From Salsuginibacillus kocurii DSM 18087 (GTDB lineage Bacteria; Bacillota; Bacilli; Bacillales; Marinococcaceae): a stretch of DNA of 64,000 nucleotides. The notes under the pieces are model-generated. The model was not told the DNA's origin. It did not search any database and saw only the letters and a program-made list of their open reading frames with translations. Location: positions 774,684 to 838,683 of the forward strand of contig NZ_KB898623.1 in NCBI RefSeq assembly GCF_000377705.1, written 5' to 3'. Made by a program: the position numbers and the translations under genes. Of this stretch, positions 7,513-16,442 are shown piece after piece (the first letter of the stretch is position 1; each line of letters begins with the position of its first letter).

Positions 7513-9765
7513 CTATTCTTGCTCCAACCGATCTAAAAAGGTCGAGAACTCCTGCCTGGAAATTGCTTCATCCGGTCGATAACTCCCGTCTTCATAACCT
7601 GATGTTAAATCATTGGCTACTAACACCTGCACATCTTCATAGGCCCAGTGTCCTTCATCTACATCTGTAAACTCCTCATCCGATTCACCTTCGAGGTCAT
7701 ACACCCTTCCTAAAATAGCTGCCATTTCCGCCCGAGTTAAGTTAGCCTTTGGAGAAAAGCGGTTGTTTCCTTGGCCTTCAATCCACCCTTCTTCTGTGGC
7801 AGCGGCAATCGCATCATAAAAGGTCGGTTCTTCTTCAACATCGTTGAACCCAGGGTCCTCCCGTTCATCCGTATCAACACCTGTTTCACGAGTGAGCATT
7901 AACGCTGCCTGCTCTCGTAAAATAGAGTCGCTTGGACGGAACGTACCGTCTGGGAAGCCAGTGACTACGTTGCGGTCATTCAAGCGTAAAATGCTCTCAT
8001 ATGCCCAGCTCCCGTCGTCCACATCAGGGAACCGCTCGACTTCATACTCGGAGTCATAAATCGCTTCAAGTTGATCAACGTAAATTGTTCCTTCGTTTTG
8101 CTTATCTGCAGACGGCTGAGCTGTATACATCTGGCGAAATGCAAGTGGATAATGAGCGCCAGCTGGCAACTCAGCAGTCACATAGCGCCAACCAACCCAA
8201 TCCATCTCATTTTCTTCTGTAAAATCAACTGTATGTGTTTCACCGTTTCGGTCTTCTACGTGAGCACGGAGCCAGTGTTCTTCTCCATCACCATACACCC
8301 AAGCACCAAGTTGTTCAGGTTCGCCTTCTAACAGCCTTGAATGACTACGTTCGAGGTATACGGCTGCTGTCCCGTTATCTCCATTGCTATAATCATATTC
8401 AATTTTAGCTGCCCCCGGTCCAATTCGGGAAGGTTCTCCGCTTGCACGGTCATGTAAGTCTGCTTCTGCACGAGCCGTACTGACTTCCCAACCTGCAGTC
8501 GTGCCAAATGTCTCAATAATACGTGCTTGTTCATCAATAGAGGAAGCTGGTTCAGAGGTGATGGCCTGCAGGGACGTTGATACTGAGCGTTCGCTGCCAT
8601 CTGAGAGACGATTTACCACAGGCGCAAATTCATATCCATCCAAACGGCTGACCATCGTGGTAGAACCACCGCCATCTAAATTAATCGCATAGTCAGCTCC
8701 CAACGATATCATATATTCAGAGAGTTCACGCATGGTGGCTCCGTCGCTATAGCCTGACTGCCGGCCATCAATCGTTGCCATGAATATGCGGTCTTCTGCT
8801 GCATTGTATCCTACCGCCGTACGCGGATGACGATTGTTGGCCAGATCTACATCTTCATTCATGCTGATTGACACTTCACCCTCTTCGACAAGCGTTGGCC
8901 CGGTAGCAATCATAAATTCCGAATCAGCCCATGGCTCATTGATACTAGCTGAAACTTGGACCTGGTCTCCTTCTTCAATCCCGCTCAGTTTATCAGCCAG
9001 GTCGCCGCCGTTTGCCCCTAGCACCATGCCGTCATCCGGGATCTCTGAATCTCCCCCCTCACCCATCAAACGAACTTCTTGTACGGTCCCGCTTAATTCA
9101 TCGCCAAAAGCCATATCAGTGCTATCTTTTTCGAAGCCATCAATTACGACTTCAGTTGCCCACTCACTCGAACCAGTTGACTCGTCGCGGTAATGCGGTG
9201 TAAACACAACCGCTTCACCCGTTTTCCGTCCGGTATTCACCCCAGCTACATCCACAGTGCCGCCATCAAAATTAAATGACATGCTAGCTTCATAACGTCC
9301 AATATGAGGCGAGCCATCCTGTCCCATACCAAACGCCTTCATTTGATAAAGAGCACCTGTTTCATTTTCTTCAAGCGTCATATTCAGGTTATAAATACTT
9401 CCATCATTTACAATCAGTGATTCGGGCTGCATAAATGAAGCATTAACCCCTCCTGCCACGTGGTGGCCGTCCCACGACCTGTGTGCAGCTTGGTCACTCG
9501 TAGTAGCTAAACTCCCCAATGGTTCCGGAACACTGAGCTCCAACTGAGTTTGATTCATATTTAACTCGAGCACTTGCGTTGAGCGATCCAGATCTCCATT
9601 AGCAAAGGAAGACGTCCTCAGATCAACTCCTGGGGCTATATCAAAATGATCTTCCCCGACCGAATCTCCAAAACTATGAGCATCGGCTGTAATAGGTGCT
9701 ATCCCAAGTAAAACAACCAACCCTACAGCCAAGCCAGCTTTTATGTTCATATTTCTTTTTCTCAT
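7513..9765 (-). CDS. SLH-anchored phosphodiester glycosidase (NAGPA-type) surface protein
   Basis: Exported protein of 750 aa. A signal peptide (MRKRNMNIKAGLAVG...ADA) is followed by a phosphodiester glycosidase domain. This fold is related to the human 'uncovering enzyme' and to exopolysaccharide/teichoic-acid acting proteins; its signature YAINLDGGGSTTMV lies about residue 375. A beta-rich, galactose-binding-like segment comes next (about 430-560), and three C-terminal SLH modules (about 570-750; VTGFPDGTFRPSDSILREQA and TSGYEDGSYRPDEAISRQEF). The frame extends 8 codons upstream to a TTG at 9789, but that TTG overlaps the ribosome-binding site GAGGAG. The ATG at 9765, followed at once by a signal peptide, is therefore the better start. 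The substrate is unknown; a wall polymer with phosphodiester-linked sugars is the natural guess. Confidence 0.85.
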   Translation of the reverse strand: MRKRNMNIKAGLAVGLVVLLGIAPITADAHSFGDSVGEDHFDIAPGVDLRTSSFANGDLDRSTQVLELNMNQTQLELSVPEPLGSLATTSDQAAHRSWDGHHVAGGVNASFMQPESLIVNDGSIYNLNMTLEENETGALYQMKAFGMGQDGSPHIGRYEASMSFNFDGGTVDVAGVNTGRKTGEAVVFTPHYRDESTGSSEWATEVVIDGFEKDSTDMAFGDELSGTVQEVRLMGEGGDSEIPDDGMVLGANGGDLADKLSGIEEGDQVQVSASINEPWADSEFMIATGPTLVEEGEVSISMNEDVDLANNRHPRTAVGYNAAEDRIFMATIDGRQSGYSDGATMRELSEYMISLGADYAINLDGGGSTTMVSRLDGYEFAPVVNRLSDGSERSVSTSLQAITSEPASSIDEQARIIETFGTTAGWEVSTARAEADLHDRASGEPSRIGPGAAKIEYDYSNGDNGTAAVYLERSHSRLLEGEPEQLGAWVYGDGEEHWLRAHVEDRNGETHTVDFTEENEMDWVGWRYVTAELPAGAHYPLAFRQMYTAQPSADKQNEGTIYVDQLEAIYDSEYEVERFPDVDDGSWAYESILRLNDRNVVTGFPDGTFRPSDSILREQAALMLTRETGVDTDEREDPGFNDVEEEPTFYDAIAAATEEGWIEGQGNNRFSPKANLTRAEMAAILGRVYDLEGESDEEFTDVDEGHWAYEDVQVLVANDLTSGYEDGSYRPDEAISRQEFSTFLDRLEQE

Positions 9766-10179
9766 ATGTATATCTACTCCTCTTTCCAAACCCTAAATGA
9801 AATTCTTACATAATTTGATAGATTCCGCTTACTCGACTTTGAAAACTACTTCTTTTGAGTCCATTCTATGAATTTTTCCCATATCTTCAAACGCCATTTC
9901 AAATTATACCAATTTTTCACACAAAATTCGATCATTCTAAACATAAATTACTAGGGTTTTCATTATAAACCTAGAAGCTTATATCCCTTGCACAATGAGC
10001 GGTTTCAACGTTTAGGAAGCTCACTGTCACCTACCTGTAACTAAAACGTTATAATTTTAATAAAACACTGATTCCCATCTTCTCTTTGTCCAACTGCCTG
10101 CCTCACGAGCATTATGTATCTGGAGTCACACGGGCTAAGCTATTTGCAGAAATCATAAAGATGGTGTTCATAAATAGAG
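9766..10179. other. Intergenic region without a recognised gene
   Basis: About 400 bp upstream of the SLH glycosidase gene. It is AT-rich near the gene and mixed further away. I see no open frame with a ribosome-binding site, no RNA gene and no repeat. Confidence 0.5.
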
Positions 10180-10213
10180 AAAAGCCTCGATCCAAAAGAT
10201 AGATCGAGGCTCT
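10180..10213 (-). terminator. Terminator past the broken protease gene
   Basis: GCCTCGATC and GATCGAGGC form a 9-bp stem with a short A/T loop, followed by TTTTCTC on the minus strand. It has outlived the decay of the gene it served. Confidence 0.85.
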
Positions 10214-10246
10214 TACACAGCCCTTCAAGACAGCTCTGTTTCTTGT

Positions 10247-11600
10247 TTATTGAACAGTCAGCTTATACGGCTCAAGCACTGAATGGCCAAAGAAATCTCC
10301 TACTTCAATTGTATACGTACCAGCTTCTAATGATAACGAGAGGGTTTCATTATCCCCTTCCAGGTAATGGTCGGCCTCTCCTACGACCTGGCTATTTTCA
10401 TCGTATACAGTCAAGCTTCCATCCATGCCGGAAGGAACTTCAAGCTCCATCGTGACGTCACTAGCTTCAGACACGGTGAATTCATGTTCAGTGCCAGACT
10501 CTAAGCCAAGTGGAATATAATCCTCTACGTAGTAGCTGCCATCATCCTGTTGCTCTAATGAAGCTCCCGTTGACCGCTCAGCATCTATTGGTTCCACGTT
10601 CATTTCATACGGAGTTAGATTCACATTTGCTGGATTCATCATCCCGTTTTCATCTAACACTGCGACAAAATAACCTTTGTCTGGGTCTGCTTCAAACGAA
10701 CCGGAAACATCAGAATCAAGAGTGGAACCAGAGAACATCCTTACCGTTTCCATATCCAGCTCACTTAGATTTCCAGTTCCATGAATGTCTTCAAATACAG
10801 CCACTACCGACCATAGCTCCTGAAACAATTCATCAGGGAGCTCAGCTTGAAGCTCTTCGTCGGCTTCTCCTTCCTCAAGATTGAAACCGATCATCCCTTC
10901 TTCTTCGGGCTGGAAGTAGAAGACATTTATTCCTTCACTCAGCGCAAAGTTGCTTCCAAATGTACCTTCAGGCATCGAGGATCACCGTGCCGCCACCCAT
11001 ACCAACTTGCTGCAGCATATCCTCTTCTTCATCATATTGATATACATCAAGCATTGGATCAAGTGTGCCTTCACGGTTGTAGTTAAATTCGTAGATCGCA
11101 TCCTGGTCAGGCGTAACCGTAAACAAATCGGCGTCCCCTTCAAATTGAAAATAACCAGATTGAGCTGCTCCACCTTCAAGTGGACGAGCCTGTTCAATCA
11201 TTTGGGCTGGATCTTCCATTAGCAGGGACACCATGCCAGGGTCAACACCATCTTCACTAATAATCACGTCATCCGTTTCAGGTTCTGGAGGGGGATCAAT
11301 TGCCTCCTCCTCGTCTGCTACTTCATCAAGTTCATCTTCAGGTATTGGCTCTTCTTGCGTTGGATAATTATCTTCATCGGCTGAAAGTTCTTCAGCTTCA
11401 ATTTTCACTTCATAAGGAAGGGGAGCAGATGGAACAGCCAGCTCTTCTGCCTCGGCGCTTGGGACTGGTTCAGGCAACGGCAATGGCGTTCCCATAATTA
11501 TTTCATTTACGAGCTCCATGCCATTTGCAACTCCAATTACATCATCCATGCCAGGTTCTACTTCAAAGGCTACTTCCTCTCCTTCACCGATTCCATTCAT
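10247..11600 (-). pseudogene. C-terminal remnant of a subtilase, frameshifted (PPC-like domains)
   Basis: Two overlapping frames (10968-11600 and 10247-10975) together read as one acidic exported-protease tail. The first holds a Pro/Glu-rich linker and the start of a pre-peptidase C-terminal (PPC) like domain (GYFQFEGDADLFTVTP, LDPMLDVYQYDEEED). The second continues the same fold (EGINVFYFQPEE) and ends in a second PPC-like domain (LSLSLEAGTYTIEVGDFFG). The join at 10968-10975 (ATGCCTGA) needs a one-base shift, so the first frame stops early. No catalytic domain precedes them: a stop codon (TAA, 11613-11615) and foreign-orientation DNA begin right upstream of 11600. A translationally coupled pair of real genes is possible but less likely, because one domain is split across the join. 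Confidence 0.65.
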
Positions 11601-11604
11601 ATTA

Positions 11605-11670
11605 GAGGACGGTTATGATACTACTTATGGTTACGGCATGGTAGATCCTGTCGCTGCTTTAAATTATGAT
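11605..11670 (+). pseudogene. Inverted fragment of a subtilase catalytic C-terminus
   Basis: Read on the plus strand these 22 codons give EDGYDTTYGYGMVDPVAAL, which matches the last helix region of subtilase catalytic domains (compare [10 protein letters not shown] in the intact subtilisin at 55937-57058). It lies in opposite orientation to the protease tail at 10247-11600 and has no start codon or ribosome-binding site of its own. The simplest reading is that a short piece of the same ancestral gene was inverted. On the minus strand the neighbouring stretch 11675-11773 is open and acidic (VRALEPEEDADW) and is probably another remnant. Confidence 0.55.
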
Positions 11671-11796
11671 ATTTCCAATCAGCATCTTCTTCTGGTTCTA
11701 ACGCGCGCACCTGCTTTTCACCATCACTATGTCCAAGCACAATCGGCTCGTTGTGATCATCATAATCAAACAGAGGTTAGGTTTAAAAATATAAAA

Positions 11797-11826
11797 ACTC
11801 CCAAATGCGTTCAAGCACTTGGGAGT
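11797..11826 (-). terminator. Terminator of the first CAP-domain gene
   Basis: ACTCCCAA pairs with TTGGGAGT around an 14-base loop and is followed by TTTTTATATTTTT on the minus strand, 23 bp past the stop at 11849. Confidence 0.88.
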
Positions 11827-11848
11827 GAATGATCAAGTTATAATTCAT

Positions 11849-12763
11849 TTATTGGCTGGTGAAAAGCTGGGTCCAGTAAGGCTGTGTTCCACTCGCTTCT
11901 TCCACACCGATCCGTTCATAATTTTCATTTAAAATATTTTGGCGGTGGCCTTCGCTATTCATCCAGCCTTCTGTTACTGATTCAGCATCAGGGTGTCCTC
12001 TAGCAATATTTTCACCAAAGGATAGGTAAGAAACCCCGTAATAATCAAGCATATCTCGTACCGAACCATAGGTAGGAGAATCATGGGCAAAATAATCATT
12101 TTCGATCATGTCAGTAGATTTTTGCAACGAGACATAGCTTAGCTCTGCATCAATAGCTAAAGGTGAAGCTCCGTTCGCAATTCGTTCTGCATTTGCGTGA
12201 AACATAGCTTCAAAGCCCTCATCTGAAGGGTAATGATCATAACGATGGTAGGTATACGAAGTGAAACTGTCAGAGTCCGTTTCAAGACTATCCGTAGAAT
12301 CAATATCTACCGTCCGGCTTTCTTGGTCCCAGGAGACATCATACCCGAAGGCCTCCCCCGAAATACGAAGCGGAATCATCGTACGATTCTCTGATAAGTA
12401 GGGCGCGGCATCAATTTCAATCACCGAGCTGCCTTGATTGATCAATCCTTTAATAACATAGAGGGAATCCATATGCATAATAACATTTGCCGTTTGATCT
12501 TCCTCAAGTTCAGCAAATACCCGCTGTGCTTCATTATTCCATTCTATTTCTGCCCCCATCTGTTCATAAACTGAACGCAGCGGCACAAACACCCGTTGAT
12601 CTACTACTTCTGGTTCAACATCAGTAAAAGAAACAGCTTCGCCATCTACATTTACAGTGATCGTCTCTGCGGATACATCATTAGAAAATAGAAAAATTCC
12701 AGATGTTAAGGCTGTTACTGCTGCAGCTTGGAACCATGCGCGTTTTAAAAAAGACCGTTTCAT
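11849..12763 (-). CDS. Exported CAP-domain protein with stalk domain (YkwD-like)
   Basis: Secreted protein of 304 aa. The frame is open to 12931, but the ATG at 12763 has GAGGTG 6 bases upstream and begins a clean signal peptide (MKRSFLKRAWFQAAAV...SAETI). A stalk (copper amine oxidase N) domain follows at about 33-145 (RVFVPLRSVYEQMG, RTMIPLRISGEAFG). A C-terminal CAP/SCP domain at about 180-303 has HANAERIANGASPL, YFAHDSP, GENIARG and GHRQNILN. Bacterial CAP proteins such as YkwD are found in the wall and spore and their biochemical role is unsettled. The metal-site histidine/glutamate pair typical of CAP domains is present (H in YFAHDSP, E in FGENIA). The next gene upstream encodes a second CAP protein, but the spacing of more than 200 bp suggests separate transcripts. 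Confidence 0.85.
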   Translation of the reverse strand: MKRSFLKRAWFQAAAVTALTSGIFLFSNDVSAETITVNVDGEAVSFTDVEPEVVDQRVFVPLRSVYEQMGAEIEWNNEAQRVFAELEEDQTANVIMHMDSLYVIKGLINQGSSVIEIDAAPYLSENRTMIPLRISGEAFGYDVSWDQESRTVDIDSTDSLETDSDSFTSYTYHRYDHYPSDEGFEAMFHANAERIANGASPLAIDAELSYVSLQKSTDMIENDYFAHDSPTYGSVRDMLDYYGVSYLSFGENIARGHPDAESVTEGWMNSEGHRQNILNENYERIGVEEASGTQPYWTQLFTSQ

Positions 12764-12997
12764 TCGTTTCACCTCAACCGCACCAATTAATAATAGATTA
12801 TATATTCTAAAGTAGTGGTACCCTCTTCCAGCTCTTTTTAAGCATTGGTATTTCAGAGAATACGAGAAGTATATCACAGCCATCAGCATAGGAGCATCTA
12901 ACCTTCGACATAAATCGGCAGCATTAAGCAAGTATAAAAGACCTTGTTAATCACCAATTCTCTTTTTACCTTGGTCCAAAGACAGGGGGCACGTGAG

Positions 12998-14293
12998 CTA
13001 CTTAGTTGGAGTTACATAGTTTTGAGTGAAATAAGGTTTGTCATCTTCATGAGCCACGCCAATACCAACATGAGTAAAGTCTGCATTCAATATATTTTGC
13101 CGGTGAGTAACTGAATTTAACAAATCCTCCGTCGCATAAATAGAGCTAATTTGCCCAACGGCTAAATTCTCCCCTGCCCGCACATAGTCGATTTGCGCAG
13201 CACGCATACGGTCAAATGGGGACTGACCGTCTAGGTTATCATGGGCAAAGTAACTATTTTCCGCCATGTCCTCACTATGAGCTTTGGCTATCCTTGCCGC
13301 GCTTTCATGCCAGGTTAATGGTTCAATCCCGTGTTTGACCCGGATTGCATTTAAGAGATCTAGCATTTGCCATTCATACGCTTCTTGTAACTCCGTAGAT
13401 GGATCCCCATAAAATCCATCCTTTTCCTTTTTCACATCAGCATCGATAAGTTTCATCCCAGTTACTTCACGCTCATTTTGCAAATCATAAAAGGCGGTTA
13501 AATAAGTATCTTCAAACTGATGAATGCTCCATTCTTCCTTCTCTTCATACTGATAACTGACTCCGTTTTTATCAATTCTTGATATAGAGTCTCCAAATAA
13601 TTGATTCATCTCTGCTTCTTGTAGATAAGCAGGAAGGGAGTCAGCCCATAATGTTGGCTCGTTTGTAAATAATGCGACTATTTCTTCCTCGGCGTTCACT
13701 CCAACTTGGATGAAGTTTTCATACTGATTGTGGTATGTGTGCCAGTTAAAATCGTACGCACTTGTCGTAATGCGCCTTGCCTCTTCTACCAAAGCATCAA
13801 CCTCACCTATGTCCTCACCTAACTCAATTCCAGCAATAGAAGGCAGCTGCTCAGCTGGCGGTTCTCCCTTAACTTTTGGCTCAGTGGTTATGTGTATCTG
13901 TTGCGTATCTCCCTCATAATTTACTTCTGCTCCGATAGACTGGGAGACAAACCGTAAGGGCACGAACGTCCTCCCATTTACTAATTTGACTGCTGTATCC
14001 AACTGCTTAACCTGGCCGTTCACAAATGCTTCGGTACGATTGATTGGTAGCACTAACGAATACTCGCCCATGGATGCACTTACTTCTTGTTGTGCCTGGT
14101 CCCAATAAACCTCCGCGTCAATCGCTTCAAATAACGCTCGCATAGGTAATAGCGCGCGTCCATTTTCAATGATTACATTTTGTTCAAACGCTTGCTCCTC
14201 CCCATCAATGGTAACTTGAAGAGCATTAGTTTGAGCAGGAAAAATAAAAAACAGCAGGAAAGAAAAAAAGCCCCCAATAAAGATCCCCTTCAC
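12998..14293 (-). CDS. Exported CAP-domain protein with stalk and CAP-associated domains
   Basis: Secreted protein of 431 aa. Translation starts at a GTG (14293) with AAAGGGTG 7 bases upstream. A signal peptide (about 1-24, ending TNALQ) precedes a stalk (copper amine oxidase N) domain at about 25-135 (RALLPMRALFEAIDA, RTFVPLRFVSQSIG). A CAP-associated middle domain lies at about 150-295 (GIELGEDIGEV, VSYQYEEKEEWSIHQF), as in B. subtilis YlbC-type proteins. The C-terminal CAP domain at about 305-428 shows LLNAIRVKHG, YFAHDNLDGQSPFDRM, GENLAVG and HRQNILNADFTHVGIG. It is a longer relative of the gene at 11849. The function of the family is not established; both genes probably act at the wall or in the spore. 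Confidence 0.85.
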   Translation of the reverse strand: MKGIFIGGFFSFLLFFIFPAQTNALQVTIDGEEQAFEQNVIIENGRALLPMRALFEAIDAEVYWDQAQQEVSASMGEYSLVLPINRTEAFVNGQVKQLDTAVKLVNGRTFVPLRFVSQSIGAEVNYEGDTQQIHITTEPKVKGEPPAEQLPSIAGIELGEDIGEVDALVEEARRITTSAYDFNWHTYHNQYENFIQVGVNAEEEIVALFTNEPTLWADSLPAYLQEAEMNQLFGDSISRIDKNGVSYQYEEKEEWSIHQFEDTYLTAFYDLQNEREVTGMKLIDADVKKEKDGFYGDPSTELQEAYEWQMLDLLNAIRVKHGIEPLTWHESAARIAKAHSEDMAENSYFAHDNLDGQSPFDRMRAAQIDYVRAGENLAVGQISSIYATEDLLNSVTHRQNILNADFTHVGIGVAHEDDKPYFTQNYVTPTK

Positions 14294-14382
14294 CTTATTT
14301 CACCCTTTCCGTCCACTTTCACACTCTCTAACTTTTATTTATATGCCTAAATTGCTTTGTCTATGACTTTAGGAAAAAGAAT

Positions 14383-14553
14383 TCATAGTTTGGTCCTGTT
14401 TTCATCAATTTGTTCAGTATTTCGCAAATTTTGTTCGAGTTTGGTGATCAATTCTTTATTGAGCTTGTTATCCCTGCCGCGAAAAAAGCGTTTCATGCGT
14501 TCTTTTTTTAATAAGCGGAGTAAATACTTTTTTTCTACTTCCGTCAGCAACAT
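14383..14553 (-). CDS. Small conserved-looking cytoplasmic protein, 56 aa
   Basis: A short frame on the minus strand starts at ATG 14553 with CGAGGGGATAG placed correctly for ribosome binding. It encodes a very basic and charged, probably helical peptide that begins MLLTEVEKKYLLRLLKKER and ends NRTKL. The pattern L-L-K-K-E-R...K-L...LITKLEQ looks like small Bacillus hypothetical proteins I cannot name. A frame on the opposite strand (14357-14575) has no ribosome-binding site and is taken as its shadow. No signal peptide or membrane segment. Function unknown. Confidence 0.6.
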   Translation of the reverse strand: MLLTEVEKKYLLRLLKKERMKRFFRGRDNKLNKELITKLEQNLRNTEQIDENRTKL

Positions 14554-14666
14554 CTCTATCCCCTCGTTTAAGTAAACCCGGTCTCTTCTATAAATTAATT
14601 AGCTATATGTAGCCCTATTCCCTGCTCCGAGTCTAAACAAACGCCTGTATCTCCCCATATAAAATA

Positions 14667-14690
14667 TGCTATACCCGTCTGGATATAGCA
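14667..14690 (-). terminator. Short terminator-like hairpin after the thioesterase gene
   Basis: TGCTATA (14667-14673) pairs with TATAGCA (14684-14690), followed by TATTTTAT on the minus strand. Modest strength. Confidence 0.5.
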
Positions 14691-14698
14691 CTCTGTTC

Positions 14699-15211
14699 TT
14701 ATTCCCACGGTTTTTTAAGTGTGATAAAAGAAGCTAATTCACGACTGTCCCGTCTCCGTTCTTTCCTGGCTTGAGCTCTTCCTTCACCTGTTTCATGAAG
14801 TTTTGCTTCTTCTTCGGATTCCGGCACCACTCCCGGCACAGGCTTAGGATTCCCTTCTCCATCAATAGAAACAAATGTTAAAAATGCCGTAGCTGCAATA
14901 TTTCGCGTTCCAGTGTTCAATTCCTCCGTAATGACTTTAACAAATACTTCCATTGAAGAACGGCCCGTCCAGCTAACAAAAGATTCCACACAGACGGAAT
15001 GAGACGGGCGAATGGGGTGCAAAAAGTCTACTGAATCCGTAGAGGCGGTTATCACCTCAGAACGTGCATGGCGGCTGGCAGCAATAGACGCCACGGCATC
15101 AATCCGCTTCATTAGAATACCACCAAATAACGTATCATGATTGTTGGTATCGTTTGGTAAAACAAGATCTGTCTGAACCACCCGTGAATCTTTAATAGGT
15201 TTTGCTTCCAT
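14699..15211 (-). CDS. Acyl-CoA thioesterase, hotdog fold
   Basis: A 170-aa cytoplasmic enzyme of the YkhA/BFIT-type acyl-CoA hydrolase family, which releases CoA from acyl-CoA thioesters. A single hotdog domain spans about residues 8-130. Family marks are VLPNDTNNHDTLFGGILM, the conserved N/H-rich opening with the active-site loop, followed by SVDFLHPI and VSWTGRSSMEVFV. The C-terminus is an acidic/basic helix (EEEAKLHETGEGRAQARK). Start ATG has AGGTGA 6 bases upstream. It stands alone between divergently and separately terminated genes, so no pathway can be inferred. Confidence 0.88.
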   Translation of the reverse strand: MEAKPIKDSRVVQTDLVLPNDTNNHDTLFGGILMKRIDAVASIAASRHARSEVITASTDSVDFLHPIRPSHSVCVESFVSWTGRSSMEVFVKVITEELNTGTRNIAATAFLTFVSIDGEGNPKPVPGVVPESEEEAKLHETGEGRAQARKERRRDSRELASFITLKKPWE

Positions 15212-15601
15212 TTGATCACCTGCTCACTTGTTTATGGGTCTTCATGATTTTGATCATATTGTACCTTATTTTTTAAAAACTTACGAACAAGAATCATTTG
15301 TTATTATGCTCCCGCCCGTTACGTTCTATATGGGTTAAAGAGAATTATGTGCTCCTCACCATTATTCTTTGTTTTTTTCCTCTCATACATTTTGTAAATA
15401 CATGTACACACTCACACGGCAGAAAAGTTGGGAAAGGTGCGCGAATTCCCTATAGACTCATGTACAAAAAGTATCAACATGTGATTTTTGTAGGGTTTTT
15501 CGAACCAGTTCACAAAATGTTCACAATTTTCTGCTTATATTTCTCCTGTTTTTTACAATTTGTGCTACGATATATCTACTTTCTAAGAAAGGAGGCATGC
15601 A
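15212..15601. other. Intergenic region upstream of the REP-type transposase gene
   Basis: AT-rich, with two divergent promoters implied by the flanking genes. The plus-strand open frame 15298-15609 has no ribosome-binding site and no recognisable protein, so it is not called. AAAGGAGG at 15588-15595 is the ribosome-binding site of the next gene. Confidence 0.5.
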
Positions 15602-16093
15602 ATGACTGATAAACCACGTATTTCAAATGCTCCTATCATCCGTTACGTTCAATCATCCGGCTATAGGAACCAGCTGTTATTTCAAAAGTTCACAGAATAC
15701 CGTACGTACGTGGAGCGATTGAAATACGTGAGCGCAACTGCAAAACTGCAAGTATTTGCTTGCTGTTTGCTTCCAACAAGCATCCACATCATCTATCGAG
15801 AAGAAAGCCCTGTAACTCCTATGTCCATCCGGCGCATAAATAGCATGTATGCAACGTATGTAAACCGGTGCACCGACAAAAGCGGACCGTTATTTAATGG
15901 GCGCTCTCAAAGCAAAGCTCTTACAAAAGAACAAGACCTGCAATCGTATGTTGATGCCATTCATCACCTACCGGTTAAGTTGGGCCTCGTCCAGCAGGAA
16001 GATGACTACTTTTGGAGTAGTGCCTCATTATTTACTAACTCCTCAAAGTACAATCCGTTTCGTTCCATTATTATGAAACGGGCAACAGGTTAA
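15602..16093 (+). CDS. REP-associated (Y1/HUH family) transposase-like protein with altered HUH motif
   Basis: A 163-aa protein with the layout of Y1 / REP-associated tyrosine transposases (RAYT). It has LLFQKFTEYRTYVERL at about 25-40, a beta strand with the metal motif region at about 52-65, ISxxNSMYATYVN at about 76-89, GPLFNGRSQSKAL at about 96-108 and the closing YVDAIHHLPVKLGLVQ..YFWSS. In active members the metal motif reads PNHVHLL. Here it reads P58-T-S-I-H62-I-I, so the first histidine is replaced by serine. The protein is probably catalytically impaired, or domesticated for DNA binding. Ribosome-binding site AAAGGAGG lies 6 bases before ATG. There are no terminal repeats of an insertion sequence, as expected for RAYTs, which act on REP palindromes; palindromes follow the gene at 16146-16244. 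Confidence 0.75.
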   Translation: MTDKPRISNAPIIRYVQSSGYRNQLLFQKFTEYRTYVERLKYVSATAKLQVFACCLLPTSIHIIYREESPVTPMSIRRINSMYATYVNRCTDKSGPLFNGRSQSKALTKEQDLQSYVDAIHHLPVKLGLVQQEDDYFWSSASLFTNSSKYNPFRSIIMKRATG

Positions 16094-16145
16094 CAACTTT
16101 GCTTTTCCTCTTATACTCACCACCCAAAGGTATACCTTCAGCGTA

Positions 16146-16197
16146 ATTTATTCACTTAAAAAAAGTAACTTACCCCATTACTTATAGCTGAATAAAT
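16146..16197. repeat. Two-step inverted repeat downstream of the RAYT-like gene
   Basis: Outer arms ATTTATTCA (16146-16154) and TGAATAAAT (16189-16197) enclose inner arms AAGTAA and TTACTT. It could fold as a REP-like structure or serve as a terminator without a T-run. A second hairpin, ACCATTTTTTGC...GCAAAAAGGATGGT, follows at about 16212-16244. Confidence 0.5.
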
Positions 16198-16442
16198 GAG
16201 CTGACTCAGCGCACCATTTTTTGCCTACACGCAAAAAGGATGGTTATTCCAGTTCTCTCACAACAAAGCTTTTCCCTACTTGCTAATGGATAAGAAACCC
16301 TTATCGACATGAGCATAGTGTAGAGCCTCTCCCCGCATTCACGCCTCAATCTTTCTTCAGCAAAATTGACCTCGAATTAATCCACTCAATTGAAACACCG
16401 CTATGCTCCGCTGTCTTCATTTACTTCAGAAAGGAGAACGGC

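Noticed and set aside
10968-10975. Real translational coupling between two genes (ATGCCTGA overlap)
   Set aside because: A single PPC-like domain is split across the join, so a frameshift is the better explanation, though coupling is not excluded.
11518-11832. Plus-strand frame of 104 codons containing the DGYDTTYGYG segment
   Set aside because: Only about 22 codons are protease-like; the rest is antisense of acidic remnants. No start signal. Treated as an inverted pseudogene fragment.
14357-14575. Plus-strand frame opposite the 56-aa gene
   Set aside because: No ribosome-binding site; the minus-strand frame has a good one and protein-like composition.
15298-15609. 103-codon plus-strand frame upstream of the RAYT-like gene
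   Set aside because: No ribosome-binding site; the region reads as AT-rich promoter DNA.
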